This document shows, piece after piece, positions 42,884 to 51,626 of a DNA stretch of 64,000 nucleotides. The DNA is from DYCT01 sp051875715. Its GTDB lineage: Bacteria; Bacteroidota; Bacteroidia; Bacteroidales; Bacteroidaceae. Under the pieces are notes generated by a model, which searched no databases, was not told the origin of the DNA, and saw only the letters and a program-made list of their open reading frames with translations. Where the stretch lies: positions 41,993 through 105,992 of the forward strand of contig JBJEHD010000077.1 of NCBI GenBank assembly GCA_051875715.1, read 5' to 3'. A program made the position numbers and the translations under genes. Positions within the stretch are counted from its first letter, which is position 1. Every line of letters starts with the position of its first letter.

Positions 42884-43626
42884 ATGACAAAGTAGGACAT
42901 TATGATTTTATGGCCGAGCCGTTTCATGTGGACTTCACCGGAAGCCTCACGATGAGTGTGCTTGGAAACCATCTGTTGAACTGCGCCGGCATGCATGCCT
43001 CCGAACGGGGGTTCGGCATCGCCACCTTGAACGAGAATCGCTATACGTGGGTCTTGTCGCGCCTGGCCGTGCAATTGGACCGCATGCCTCGCCAGTACGA
43101 GCGTTTCAGCATCGAAACGTGGGTGGAGAATGTGTACCGCCTTTTCACCGACCGTAACTTCGCCGTACTCGACAGCGAAGGGAAGCCAATGGGCTATGCG
43201 CGTTCGGTGTGGGCCATGATAGACCTGGACACGCGCAAGCCGGCCGATTTGCTCAGCCTGCACGGAGGCAGCATCACCGATTATGTATGCGACAAGGAAT
43301 GTCCCATCGAGAAACCGGGGCGTATCAAGTTGCAGACGGCACCGGTGCCCGTCGACTATCGGACGCGCTACAGCGATATCGACATCAACGGCCATGTGAA
43401 CAGCATCAAATACATCGAACACACGTTGGACCTCTTTCCGCTCGAACATTTCCGGACGCAGCACATCCGCCGCTTCGAGGTGGCCTATGTGGCTGAAAGT
43501 TACGATGGAGATACGCTCTCCTTCCTGCGTGAAGAGGTCGCGCCGAACGAACATGTGGTCGAAATCAAGAAAAACGGCGGCGAGGTGGTGTGCCGGTGCA
43601 AACTGCTTTTCGGCCCCAATGAATGA
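42880..43626 (+). CDS. acyl-ACP thioesterase (FatA-like, double hotdog)
   Basis: 248 residues. Two hotdog domains: the first with VDFTGSLTMSVLGNHLLNCA and TLNENRYTWVLSRLAVQLDR, the second with RYSDIDINGHVNSIKYIEHT, which holds the catalytic Asp/Asn-x-His-x-Asn pattern of PF01643 enzymes. It hydrolyses acyl-ACP to free fatty acid. It is embedded between ilvN (4-nt overlap) and ilvC, as in other Bacteroides. A link between branched-chain amino-acid supply and branched fatty acids is a reasonable inference, because 2-oxo acids from this pathway prime iso/anteiso lipids. Confidence 0.9.
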   Translation: MNDKVGHYDFMAEPFHVDFTGSLTMSVLGNHLLNCAGMHASERGFGIATLNENRYTWVLSRLAVQLDRMPRQYERFSIETWVENVYRLFTDRNFAVLDSEGKPMGYARSVWAMIDLDTRKPADLLSLHGGSITDYVCDKECPIEKPGRIKLQTAPVPVDYRTRYSDIDINGHVNSIKYIEHTLDLFPLEHFRTQHIRRFEVAYVAESYDGDTLSFLREEVAPNEHVVEIKKNGGEVVCRCKLLFGPNE

Positions 43627-43668
43627 CAAGAGAATGAACAATAAATAGAACTTAAAAACGAGAAGAAA

Positions 43669-44712
43669 ATGGCAAAATTGAATTTTGGTGGTGTCATCGA
43701 AAATGTGGTGACACGCGAAGAGTTTTCATTGGAGAAAGCTCGCGAGGTATTGAAAGACGAAACAATCGCAGTCATCGGGTATGGCGTGCAAGGCCCCGGC
43801 CAGTCGCTGAACCTGCGCGACAATGGCTTCCGCGTGATTGTGGGGCAGCGTCCGGGTAAAACGTACGACAAGGCTGTGGCCGACGGGTGGGTGCCCGGCG
43901 AAACACTGTTTGGCATCGAGGAGGCTTGCCAGCGCGGTACGATTGTGATGTGCCTGTTGTCCGACGCGGCTGTCATGTCCGTTTGGCCCACACTGAAACC
44001 GTATCTGACAGCCGGAAAGGCACTCTATTTTTCGCACGGTTTCGCCATCACGTGGAACGACCGTACGGGTGTGGTTCCTCCGACGGACATCGACGTCATC
44101 ATGGTGGCTCCGAAAGGTTCGGGCACGTCGCTCCGTACCATGTTTCTGGAAGGCCGCGGCCTGAACTCTTCGTATGCCATCTATCAGGATGCGACGGGCC
44201 GCGCCATGGAACGCACCATCGCATTGGGCATCGGCATCGGGTCGGGCTATCTGTTCGAGACCACCTTCCAGCGTGAAGCCACTTCCGACCTGACCGGCGA
44301 GCGCGGTTCGCTGATGGGGGCCATCCAGGGCTTGCTTCTGGCCCAGTATGAAGTGCTTCGCGAGAATGGCCACTCGCCTTCCGAAGCCTTCAATGAAACC
44401 GTGGAAGAACTGACGCAGTCGCTGATGCCCCTTTTTGCCAAGAACGGTATGGACTGGATGTACGCCAACTGTTCGACGACGGCACAGCGCGGTGCGCTCG
44501 ACTGGATGACGCCGTTCCACGACGCCATCAAGCCGGTGGTGCAGAAACTGTATGCCAGCGTCAAGTGCGGCAACGAGGCGCAGATATCCATCGACAGCAA
44601 CTCGAAACCCGACTATCGCGAGAAACTGGAAGCTGAACTGAAGGCTTTGCGTGAAAGCGAAATGTGGCAGACGGCTGTGACCGTGCGCCAGTTGCGCCCG
44701 GAAAACAATTGA
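43669..44712 (+). CDS. ilvC: ketol-acid reductoisomerase
   Basis: 347 residues, class I. It isomerises and reduces acetolactate or acetohydroxybutyrate with NADPH and magnesium. The Rossmann motif appears as IAVIGYGVQGPGQSLNLRDN with GQRPGKTYDKA. MVAPKGSGTSLR, DLTGERGSLMGAIQGLLLAQ (metal-binding Asp/Glu) and GMDWMYANCSTTAQRGALDW follow. Last gene of the operon, 42 nt after the thioesterase gene. Confidence 0.96.
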   Translation: MAKLNFGGVIENVVTREEFSLEKAREVLKDETIAVIGYGVQGPGQSLNLRDNGFRVIVGQRPGKTYDKAVADGWVPGETLFGIEEACQRGTIVMCLLSDAAVMSVWPTLKPYLTAGKALYFSHGFAITWNDRTGVVPPTDIDVIMVAPKGSGTSLRTMFLEGRGLNSSYAIYQDATGRAMERTIALGIGIGSGYLFETTFQREATSDLTGERGSLMGAIQGLLLAQYEVLRENGHSPSEAFNETVEELTQSLMPLFAKNGMDWMYANCSTTAQRGALDWMTPFHDAIKPVVQKLYASVKCGNEAQISIDSNSKPDYREKLEAELKALRESEMWQTAVTVRQLRPENN

Positions 44713-44791
44713 TGGCTTAGACCGGCAGGAGTCATCGGCTGGATGGACTCTTGCGAAACGGCGGTTCATCGACGATGAAATAACGGAGAGG

Positions 44792-44832
44792 AGGCTGTGT
44801 CAAAACTGAATGTTTTGGCGCAGCCTCAAAGG
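44792..44832. repeat. 41-bp hairpin repeat, copy 2 (inverted)
   Basis: Reverse complement of 38364-38404 over all 41 bp. It lies 79 nt after the ilvC stop and could help end the ilv transcript, although no clear T-run follows. Confidence 0.85.
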
Positions 44833-44927
44833 CGTTTCCCCCATTGTTCATTTTCTTAAATCTGTGTCCGATTAGAAAATCAAGGTGTCAAATACGTCGC
44901 ATAAATGGGGTGATTAACGCGCAAACA

Positions 44928-44959
44928 TTTGTGTATAAATGGATTTTTGTCTACCTTTG
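44928..44959 (+). promoter_or_regulatory. promoter of the cysQ-sulfotransferase cluster
   Basis: TTTG at 44928-44931, 20 nt, then TACCTTTG at 44952-44959, close to the group consensus. 47 nt before the cysQ ATG at 45007. Confidence 0.75.
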
Positions 44960-45006
44960 TCGGCTTGAAAACGAATAGTTGTCAGCTCGTTTTCTTCGAA
45001 TGAAAA

Positions 45007-45837
45007 ATGAGAGTTATGAAGGAAGAGGTAATCAATGCCTATTTGACGCTTGCCCTCCAGGCCGCTGTGCAGGCCGGACGGGAAATCTTGAAGATTTACG
45101 ACGACCCGCGGTCTGATTTCGGCATCGAACGGAAGGCCGACAATTCCCCCTTGACCCTGGCCGACAAGAAGGCCCATGCGGTGATAGCCGAAAGGCTTTC
45201 ACAGACTCCTTTCCCCTTGCTGAGCGAGGAGGGACGCCACACCACGTATACCGAACGGAAGGACTGGCCGGCCTTATGGATAGTAGATCCCCTGGACGGT
45301 ACGAAGGAATTCATCAAAAAGAACGGTGAGTTCACCGTCAACATCGCCTGGGTGGAAGGGGGAGTGCCCCGCATGGGTGTCATCTATGTCCCGGTGAAGC
45401 GCGACCTGTATTTTGCAGCCGAGGGGTGGGGAGCCTACAAGTTGACGGGTGTTTCCGAACTGGAGGAGGCCGACACCTGTGCTTCACTTCGTGAACGGGC
45501 CTTGTGTCTTCCCCGGCCGAAAACGGATGATGGGTCTTTTGTCATCGTGGCTTCGCGATCGCACCTCTCGCCCGAAACAGAGACGTTCATCCATCAGATG
45601 GAGGCGGAACATCCTCGTGTCGAGGTGGTGTCGAGCGGCAGTTCCATCAAGATATGTCTGGTGGCGGAAGGCGTGGCCGATGTGTATCCACGTTTTGCCC
45701 CGACAATGGAGTGGGATACGGCGGCCGGTCATGCCATTGCACGGGCAGCCGGCAAGGAGGTGCTCCAGGCCGGAGGCGAAACTCCATTGCAATACAACAA
45801 AGAAGACCTGCTGAACCCTTGGTTCGTGGTCAAATAG
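45007..45837 (+). CDS. cysQ: 3'(2'),5'-bisphosphate nucleotidase
   Basis: 276 residues of the inositol-monophosphatase fold. SEEGRHTTYTER region (metal-binding Glu), WIVDPLDGTKEFIKKNGEFT (the DPLDGT motif) and APTMEWDTAAGHAIARAAG (WDTAAG motif) are intact. It dephosphorylates PAP, the by-product of PAPS-dependent sulfonation. A second ATG at 45016 (MKEEVINAYL) could be the true start. Its place at the head of a PAPS-synthesis and sulfotransferase cluster fits PAP recycling. Confidence 0.93.
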   Translation: MRVMKEEVINAYLTLALQAAVQAGREILKIYDDPRSDFGIERKADNSPLTLADKKAHAVIAERLSQTPFPLLSEEGRHTTYTERKDWPALWIVDPLDGTKEFIKKNGEFTVNIAWVEGGVPRMGVIYVPVKRDLYFAAEGWGAYKLTGVSELEEADTCASLRERALCLPRPKTDDGSFVIVASRSHLSPETETFIHQMEAEHPRVEVVSSGSSIKICLVAEGVADVYPRFAPTMEWDTAAGHAIARAAGKEVLQAGGETPLQYNKEDLLNPWFVVK

Positions 45838-45876
45838 GCTGGATGGACAAGAAAAAGACAATAAGAACAGAAAGGC

Positions 45877-47433
45877 ATGACGTTTGAAATCCTATTTGTG
45901 TTGATTGTGTTGGCCGGCATGGTCGCTGCGCTGGTCATGGACCTGATGCGTCCGGGCATGGTGTTGTTTTCGGCCGTCGTGTTGTTCCTTTGTGTCGGTA
46001 TTCTTTCTCCCCGCGAAATGCTGGAGGGCTTCAGCAACAAAGGGATGATTACGGTTGCTTTGCTCTTCCTGGTGAGCGAGGGCGTACGCCAAAGCGGTGC
46101 CTTGGGACAGGTCATCAAGGCGTTGCTTCCCGACAGGCGGATGTCCGTCTTTCGGGCTCAACTTCGCATGCTGCCGGCTGTGGCATTCATTTCGGCCTTC
46201 TTGAACAATACGCCCGTAGTGGTCATTTTCGCCCCCATCATCAAGCGTTGGGCGCACCGGGTAGGCCTGTCGGCCACTAAGTTCCTCATCCCGCTGTCGT
46301 ATGTGACCATCCTGGGCGGTATCTGTACGCTGATAGGTACGTCTACCAACCTGGTGGTGCACGGCATGGTGATGGAAGCCGGCTACCAAGGCTTTTCCAT
46401 GTTCGAACTGGGGCGTGTAGGCTTTCCGATAGCCATCGTGGGCATTCTGTACCTGTTTGCTTTCTCCAAGCGGCTTTTGCCGGACGAACGTGCCTCGGCC
46501 GAAGACGAGGAGATGGAAGAAGAGGCGGAGCACGAACATCTTCATCGCGTGGAGGCCGTGCTTGGTCCGCGCTTTCCCGGAATCCGGAAGACATTGCAGA
46601 CCTTCGACTTCAAACGACACTACGGGGCCGAGGTGAAGGAAATACGCCGGGGCGGACGCCGGGTGGCCAAAGGGATGGAAACGCTGGAATTGCGCGAGGG
46701 CGATACGCTTGTCTTATTGGCTGACGCGTCGTTCATCCCCACCTGGGGCGAATCGTCGGTGTTCATCATGCTTGCCAACGGATCGGACGAGGATCCTCAT
46801 GCCGGCAAGAAGAAACGGTGGTTCGCGCTGGTGCTGCTCGTACTGATGATTGTCGGGGCTACGGTGGGCGAACTGCCTGCCACCCGTCAGATGTTCCCCA
46901 ACGTAAAACTGGACATGTTCTTCTTCGTCTGTGTCACGACCGTTCTGATGGCCTGGACCAAGTTGTTCCCGGCCAAGAAGTATACGAAATACATTTCGTG
47001 GGACATCCTCATCACCATCGCGTGTGCGTTTGCCATCAGCAAGGCTATGGACAATTCGGGCTTTGCCGACCAGGTGGCCCAATATATCATAGGTATGACC
47101 GACCGTTACGGGCCTCATGCCTTGTTGGCGGTTTTGTTTGTCATCACCAACCTGTTCACCGAACTCATCACCAACAACGCCGCCGCTGCCTTGGCGTTTC
47201 CCATCGCTTTGTCGGTAGCCAACCAGTTGGGCGTGAGTCCGACGCCGTTCTTTGTGGTCATCTGCATGGCGGCTTCGGCTTCGTTCTCTACGCCGATAGG
47301 TTATCAGACGAACTTGATCGTGCAAGGTGTGGGCAACTACAAGTTCACCGATTTTGCACGAATCGGTTTGCCGCTCAATCTGCTGGTGTTTGTCTTGTCC
47401 GTATTCCTGATTCCCTTGTTTTGGCCGTTCTAA
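45877..47433 (+). CDS. SLC13/DASS-family anion permease (probable sulfate transporter)
   Basis: 518 residues. N- and C-terminal membrane halves (about 11 helices in all) with paired signature hairpins: ISAFLNNTPVVVIFAPII plus GTSTNLVVHG, and FTELITNNAAAALAFPIALS plus SFSTPIGYQTNLIV. Between them lies a cytosolic stretch with a TrkA-C-like segment (AEVKEIRRGGRRVAKGMETL, REGDTLVLLAD). SLC13 proteins carry sulfate, dicarboxylates or similar anions. Adjacent cysC/cysD/cysN make sulfate the likely substrate. 39 nt after cysQ. Confidence 0.9.
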   Translation: MTFEILFVLIVLAGMVAALVMDLMRPGMVLFSAVVLFLCVGILSPREMLEGFSNKGMITVALLFLVSEGVRQSGALGQVIKALLPDRRMSVFRAQLRMLPAVAFISAFLNNTPVVVIFAPIIKRWAHRVGLSATKFLIPLSYVTILGGICTLIGTSTNLVVHGMVMEAGYQGFSMFELGRVGFPIAIVGILYLFAFSKRLLPDERASAEDEEMEEEAEHEHLHRVEAVLGPRFPGIRKTLQTFDFKRHYGAEVKEIRRGGRRVAKGMETLELREGDTLVLLADASFIPTWGESSVFIMLANGSDEDPHAGKKKRWFALVLLVLMIVGATVGELPATRQMFPNVKLDMFFFVCVTTVLMAWTKLFPAKKYTKYISWDILITIACAFAISKAMDNSGFADQVAQYIIGMTDRYGPHALLAVLFVITNLFTELITNNAAAALAFPIALSVANQLGVSPTPFFVVICMAASASFSTPIGYQTNLIVQGVGNYKFTDFARIGLPLNLLVFVLSVFLIPLFWPF

Positions 47434-47447
47434 AAGAATAATCGCTT

Positions 47448-48077
47448 ATGGAAAATAACCACATATATCCCATCTTCGACCGTATGTTGGGTCGGAAAGA
47501 TAAAGAAGAGCTGCTGGGGCAGCGCAGTGTCATGATTTGGTTTACCGGTTTGTCCGGTTCGGGCAAGAGCACGGTGGCCATTGCCCTGGAACGCGAGTTG
47601 CAACGCCGGGGGCTGTTGTGCCGCATCCTGGACGGCGACAATATCCGCAGCGGCATCAACAACAACCTGGGTTTCACCGAAGTCGACCGGATGGAGAACA
47701 TCCGGCGCATCGCCGAGGTGGGCCGCCTGTTTATTGACTCGGGCATCATCACGATTGCCGCTTTCATCAGTCCGAACGATGAAATGCGGCGGATGGCTTC
47801 CCGCATCATCGGCGAGGACGATTTTCTTGAAGTCTATGTGAACACGCCTCTTTCTGTGTGCGAGCAGCGCGACGTGAAGGGCTTGTACGCCAAGGCCCGT
47901 CGGGGCGAGATAGCCCATTTCACCGGCATCAGCGCTCCTTTCGAGGCACCGACGCATCCGGCTTTGACGCTTGATACGTCGCAGTTGTCCGTGCAAGAGT
48001 CGGTGGACCGGCTGCTGCGCCTGATATGGCCTATCGTCAAGCCCGGTTGCGAAGCAGTGACAACCCATGAAGAATAA
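47448..48077 (+). CDS. cysC: adenylyl-sulfate kinase
   Basis: 209 residues. It phosphorylates APS to PAPS. P-loop WFTGLSGSGKSTVA, then LDGDNIRSGINNNLGFTEVD (APS-binding DGDNxRxGxxxxLGF), ISPNDEMRRMA and the CEQRDVKGLYAKARRGEI lid. It follows the permease by 14 nt and precedes cysD by 29 nt. Confidence 0.95.
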   Translation: MENNHIYPIFDRMLGRKDKEELLGQRSVMIWFTGLSGSGKSTVAIALERELQRRGLLCRILDGDNIRSGINNNLGFTEVDRMENIRRIAEVGRLFIDSGIITIAAFISPNDEMRRMASRIIGEDDFLEVYVNTPLSVCEQRDVKGLYAKARRGEIAHFTGISAPFEAPTHPALTLDTSQLSVQESVDRLLRLIWPIVKPGCEAVTTHEE

Positions 48078-48106
48078 CCCGTTGAACCCTAAAAAATAAA
48101 GATAAA

Positions 48107-49015
48107 ATGGCAGAGTATAAGTTGAGCCACTTGCAGGAGTTGGAGGCCGAGTCCATCCACATCATCCGCGAGGTGGCTGCCGAATTTGAAAATCCTGTGA
48201 TGCTTTATTCCATCGGTAAAGACTCGTCTGTGATGGTGCGTCTGGCCGAGAAGGCTTTCGCCCCGGGCAAAGTGCCTTTCCCGCTCATGCACATCGATTC
48301 GCGGTGGAAATTTAAGGAAATGATAGAGTTTCGCGACACGTATGCACGCGAACACGGATGGAACCTGATTGTTGAATCGAACGAGGAGGCTTTTCGTGCC
48401 GGAGTGGGGCCCTTCACCCATGGCAGCAAAGTGCACACCGACCTGATGAAGACGCAGGCGCTGCTGGCTGCGTTGGACAAGTACAAGTTTGATGCGGCAT
48501 TCGGCGGAGCCCGCCGTGACGAGGAAAAGAGCCGCGCCAAGGAGCGCATCTATTCGTTCCGCGACCGTTTCCACCAATGGGATCCGAAAAACCAGCGACC
48601 GGAATTGTGGGACATCTACAACGGCCGTGTGCACAAAGGTGAGAGCATCCGTGTGTTCCCCCTGAGCAATTGGACCGAACTGGACATTTGGCAGTACATC
48701 CGTCTGGAAAACATCCCTATCGTTCCTCTGTATTTTGCCAAGGAACGCCCTGTGGTTGAAATAGACGGAAACCTCATCATGGCCGACGATGACCGTCTGC
48801 CGGAAAAATATCGCAATCAGATACAGATGCGCCGCGTGCGTTTCCGTACGTTGGGATGCTGGCCGTTGACCGGCGCGGTGGAAAGCGATGCCGACACGAT
48901 AGAGAAAATCGTCGAGGAAATGATGACAACGACGAAGAGCGAGCGCACCACGCGTGTCATCGACTTCGACCAGGACGCCAGCATGGAACAGAAAAAACGG
49001 GAGGGATATTTTTAA
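48107..49015 (+). CDS. cysD: sulfate adenylyltransferase subunit 2
   Basis: 302 residues. ATP-PPi-loop catalytic subunit of ATP sulfurylase. Seen: LSHLQELEAESIHIIREVAA, LYSIGKDSSVMVRLAEKAF (PP-loop), HIDSRWKFKEMIEFRD, GGARRDEEKSRAKERIYSFR, and the usual C-terminal RTTRVIDFDQDASMEQKKRE. It forms a heterodimer with CysN, encoded 13 nt downstream. Confidence 0.97.
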   Translation: MAEYKLSHLQELEAESIHIIREVAAEFENPVMLYSIGKDSSVMVRLAEKAFAPGKVPFPLMHIDSRWKFKEMIEFRDTYAREHGWNLIVESNEEAFRAGVGPFTHGSKVHTDLMKTQALLAALDKYKFDAAFGGARRDEEKSRAKERIYSFRDRFHQWDPKNQRPELWDIYNGRVHKGESIRVFPLSNWTELDIWQYIRLENIPIVPLYFAKERPVVEIDGNLIMADDDRLPEKYRNQIQMRRVRFRTLGCWPLTGAVESDADTIEKIVEEMMTTTKSERTTRVIDFDQDASMEQKKREGYF

Positions 49016-49028
49016 AGGAAGTACAATT

Positions 49029-50459
49029 ATGGACAATCAATTAGATATCAAAGCGTTCCTTGATAAGGACGAACAGAAAGACCAGTTGCGCCTGCTGACG
49101 GCCGGCTCGGTCGACGACGGCAAGTCGACGCTCATCGGACGCCTTTTGTTCGATAGCAAGAAACTGTATGAAGACCAACTGGATGCACTCGAGCGCGACA
49201 GCAAGCGGGTGGGCAATGCCGGCGACCACATCGACTACGCCCTTCTGCTGGACGGACTGAAGGCTGAACGCGAGCAGGGCATCACCATCGACGTGGCGTA
49301 CCGCTATTTCTCGACGAATAACCGTAAGTTCATCATCGCCGATACGCCGGGACACGAGCAGTATACGCGCAACATGATTACGGGCGGTTCGACGGCCAAT
49401 CTGGCCATCATTCTCGTCGATGCCCGTTCGGGCGTCATCACCCAGACGCGTCGCCATACCTATTTGGTTTCGTTGCTGGGAATCAAGCATGTGGTGCTGG
49501 CGGTGAACAAGATGGACCTGGTGGATTTCTCGGAATCGACTTTCAGCCAGATTGTCGACGAATACCTCCGATTCGTGCAATCGTTGGGCATCCCCGACGT
49601 GCGTTGCATCCCCTTGTCCGCCCTGGATGGCGACAATGTGGTGGAGAAGTCGGAGCGTACACCTTGGTACGAAGGCCCTTCGTTGCTTGAATTCCTCGAA
49701 ACCGTGCCCATTGCCGCCGACCACAATCTGACGGATTTCCGCTATCCGGTGCAGTATGTGCTTCGCCCTAACCTTGACTTCCGCGGCTTCTGCGCCAAGG
49801 TGGCCTCGGGCGTGGTGCGCAAGGGCGATACCGTGATGGCCCTTCCTTCGGGAAAGACGTCGCGTGTGAAGAGCATTGTCACCTACGAAGGCGAACTGGA
49901 TGAGGCCTTCCCGCCGCAGAGTGTCACGCTGACATTGGAGGACGAAATCGATGTGTCGCGTGGTGACATGTTGGTGCATCCGGACAACCTGCCCCTGGTG
50001 GATCGCCATTTTTCGGCCATGCTGGTATGGATGGACGAAGAGCCCATGGACCCCAACAAACATTTCTATTTGAAGCAGACAACGCACCTCACGCGTGCTC
50101 ACCTCGATGCCATCCATTATCGCGTCGATGTCAACACAATGGAGCAGGTGCCCAATGTGCCTGCCCTGCAGTTGAACGAAATTGCCAAGGTTGTGCTGAC
50201 AACGGCCCAGCCTCTTTTCTTTGATCCTTATGTCAAGAACAAGGCCTGTGGTTCGTTCATTCTCATCGACCCCATCACGAACAATACCAGCGCAGTGGGC
50301 ATGATTATTGATGCCGTGGATGCGAAGAGCCTGGCAACGGAAGAATTGCCTGAACTCAATCTGTCCCGTCTGGGCATCGACCCCGTCCACTACGAGGCCA
50401 TTGAAGTGGCTTGCCGTGATTTGGCACGTCAAGGTGTGGCCGTGAAGATTGTCAAGTAA
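49029..50459 (+). CDS. cysN: sulfate adenylyltransferase subunit 1 (GTPase)
   Basis: 476 residues. An EF-Tu-like GTPase that drives ATP sulfurylase. G1 GSVDDGKSTLIGRL, G2 region EREQGITIDVAYRYF, G3 DTPGHEQYTRNM, G4 NKMDLVD, then beta-barrel domains. There is no CysC fusion, in agreement with the separate cysC. The start at 49029 matches MDNQLDIKAFLDKDEQKDQL; the open frame to 48954 overlaps cysD. Confidence 0.96.
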   Translation: MDNQLDIKAFLDKDEQKDQLRLLTAGSVDDGKSTLIGRLLFDSKKLYEDQLDALERDSKRVGNAGDHIDYALLLDGLKAEREQGITIDVAYRYFSTNNRKFIIADTPGHEQYTRNMITGGSTANLAIILVDARSGVITQTRRHTYLVSLLGIKHVVLAVNKMDLVDFSESTFSQIVDEYLRFVQSLGIPDVRCIPLSALDGDNVVEKSERTPWYEGPSLLEFLETVPIAADHNLTDFRYPVQYVLRPNLDFRGFCAKVASGVVRKGDTVMALPSGKTSRVKSIVTYEGELDEAFPPQSVTLTLEDEIDVSRGDMLVHPDNLPLVDRHFSAMLVWMDEEPMDPNKHFYLKQTTHLTRAHLDAIHYRVDVNTMEQVPNVPALQLNEIAKVVLTTAQPLFFDPYVKNKACGSFILIDPITNNTSAVGMIIDAVDAKSLATEELPELNLSRLGIDPVHYEAIEVACRDLARQGVAVKIVK

Positions 50460-50492
50460 ACGAAATATCAACAGAAAACAAGAAACGAGAAA

Positions 50493-51599
50493 ATGGGATT
50501 ATTGGAGTTTAGCAAATTGCCTATCAACACGTTGGTGGGAGCTGATTGGAAGACCTTTCGCGCAGTGACGGGTGGACGTGAAATCGACAAAGGATATCGT
50601 CAGAAATATTACCTGACCAAAGGCGTATGTCGCTTGCTCAGTCTGCTGACCCCGCTGCAGGACCGCCGTTACAAGCGTCTGTTGGCCGACACTCCGCTTG
50701 AAACGGATCCGGTGTTCATCCTTGGACACTGGCGAAGCGGCACGACTTTTGTCCACAATGTGTTTTCGTGCGACAAGCATTTTGGTTACAATACCACCTA
50801 TCAGACCGTTTTCCCGCATCTGATGATGTGGGGACAGCCTTTCTTCAAGAAGAACATGTCGTGGCTGATGCCCGACAAGCGCCCGACCGACAACATGGAA
50901 CTGGCTGTCGACCTTCCGCAAGAAGAAGAGTTCGCATTGGCCAACATGATGCCGTACACCTACTATAACTTTTGGTTCCTTCCCCGCTACATGCAGGAGT
51001 ATGCCGACAAGTATCTGCTGTTCGACGACATCTCGGACGAAGAACTCCGTCGGTTTGAGGAGGTGTTTGTCAAACTGATTAAGATATCGTTGTGGAACAC
51101 CGGTGGTACGCAATTCTTGTCGAAGAATCCTCCGCATACCGGCCGCGTGAAAGAACTGGTCAAGATGTTCCCGAATGCCAAGTTCATCTATCTGATGCGC
51201 AATCCTTACACGGTGTTTGAGAGCACACGCAGTTTCTTTACCAACACCATCCAACCGCTGAAGTTACAGAACATCAGCGAGGCGGAACTGGAGGAAAACA
51301 TCCTGTCCATTTATGCCAAACTCTACCATAAGTACGAGGCGGACAAACACTTGATCCCTGAGGGAAACCTGGTGGAAGTGAAGTTTGAAGATTTCGAGGC
51401 CGACGCTTCCGCCCTGACACAGGACATCTACAAACGCTTGCAATTGTCGGGTTACGATGAGGCTCGTCCTGCCATCGAAGCCTACTTGGGCAAGAAGAAA
51501 GGATACAAGAAGAACAAGTATCAGTATGACGAGCGGACAATCCGTCTGGTGGAATCGCGTTGGGACTTCGCTTTGTCTGACTGGAACTATTCTTTGTAA
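50493..51599 (+). CDS. PAPS-dependent sulfotransferase
   Basis: 368 residues. GHWRSGTTF at 78-86 is the 5'-phosphosulfate-binding loop, and FIYLMRNPYTVFESTRSFFT holds the 3'-phosphate-binding Arg and Ser. Long helices and a Lys-rich C-terminus (GKKKGYKKNKYQYDERT) follow. It transfers sulfo groups from PAPS to an acceptor. In gut Bacteroides a PAPS-synthesis cluster with a sulfotransferase of this kind has been reported to sulfate cholesterol and other sterols; this gene is in the same context, so a sterol or lipid acceptor is plausible but not shown by sequence. 33 nt after cysN. Confidence 0.9.
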   Translation: MGLLEFSKLPINTLVGADWKTFRAVTGGREIDKGYRQKYYLTKGVCRLLSLLTPLQDRRYKRLLADTPLETDPVFILGHWRSGTTFVHNVFSCDKHFGYNTTYQTVFPHLMMWGQPFFKKNMSWLMPDKRPTDNMELAVDLPQEEEFALANMMPYTYYNFWFLPRYMQEYADKYLLFDDISDEELRRFEEVFVKLIKISLWNTGGTQFLSKNPPHTGRVKELVKMFPNAKFIYLMRNPYTVFESTRSFFTNTIQPLKLQNISEAELEENILSIYAKLYHKYEADKHLIPEGNLVEVKFEDFEADASALTQDIYKRLQLSGYDEARPAIEAYLGKKKGYKKNKYQYDERTIRLVESRWDFALSDWNYSL

Positions 51600-51626
51600 G
51601 CAAACGGAAAGGAGAATCATCTATTC

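Larger units (their letters stand above)
44713..45006. other. intergenic region between ilvC and cysQ
   Basis: 294 bases holding the second copy of the 41-bp hairpin repeat (44792-44832) and the cysQ promoter (44928-44959). No other feature seen. Confidence 0.6.

Noticed and set aside
38364..44832. Reading the two 41-bp repeats as ends of a transposon carrying ilv genes
   Set aside because: The enclosed genes are core biosynthetic genes with normal composition, there is no transposase or target duplication, and each repeat is itself a hairpin, more like REP or terminator elements.
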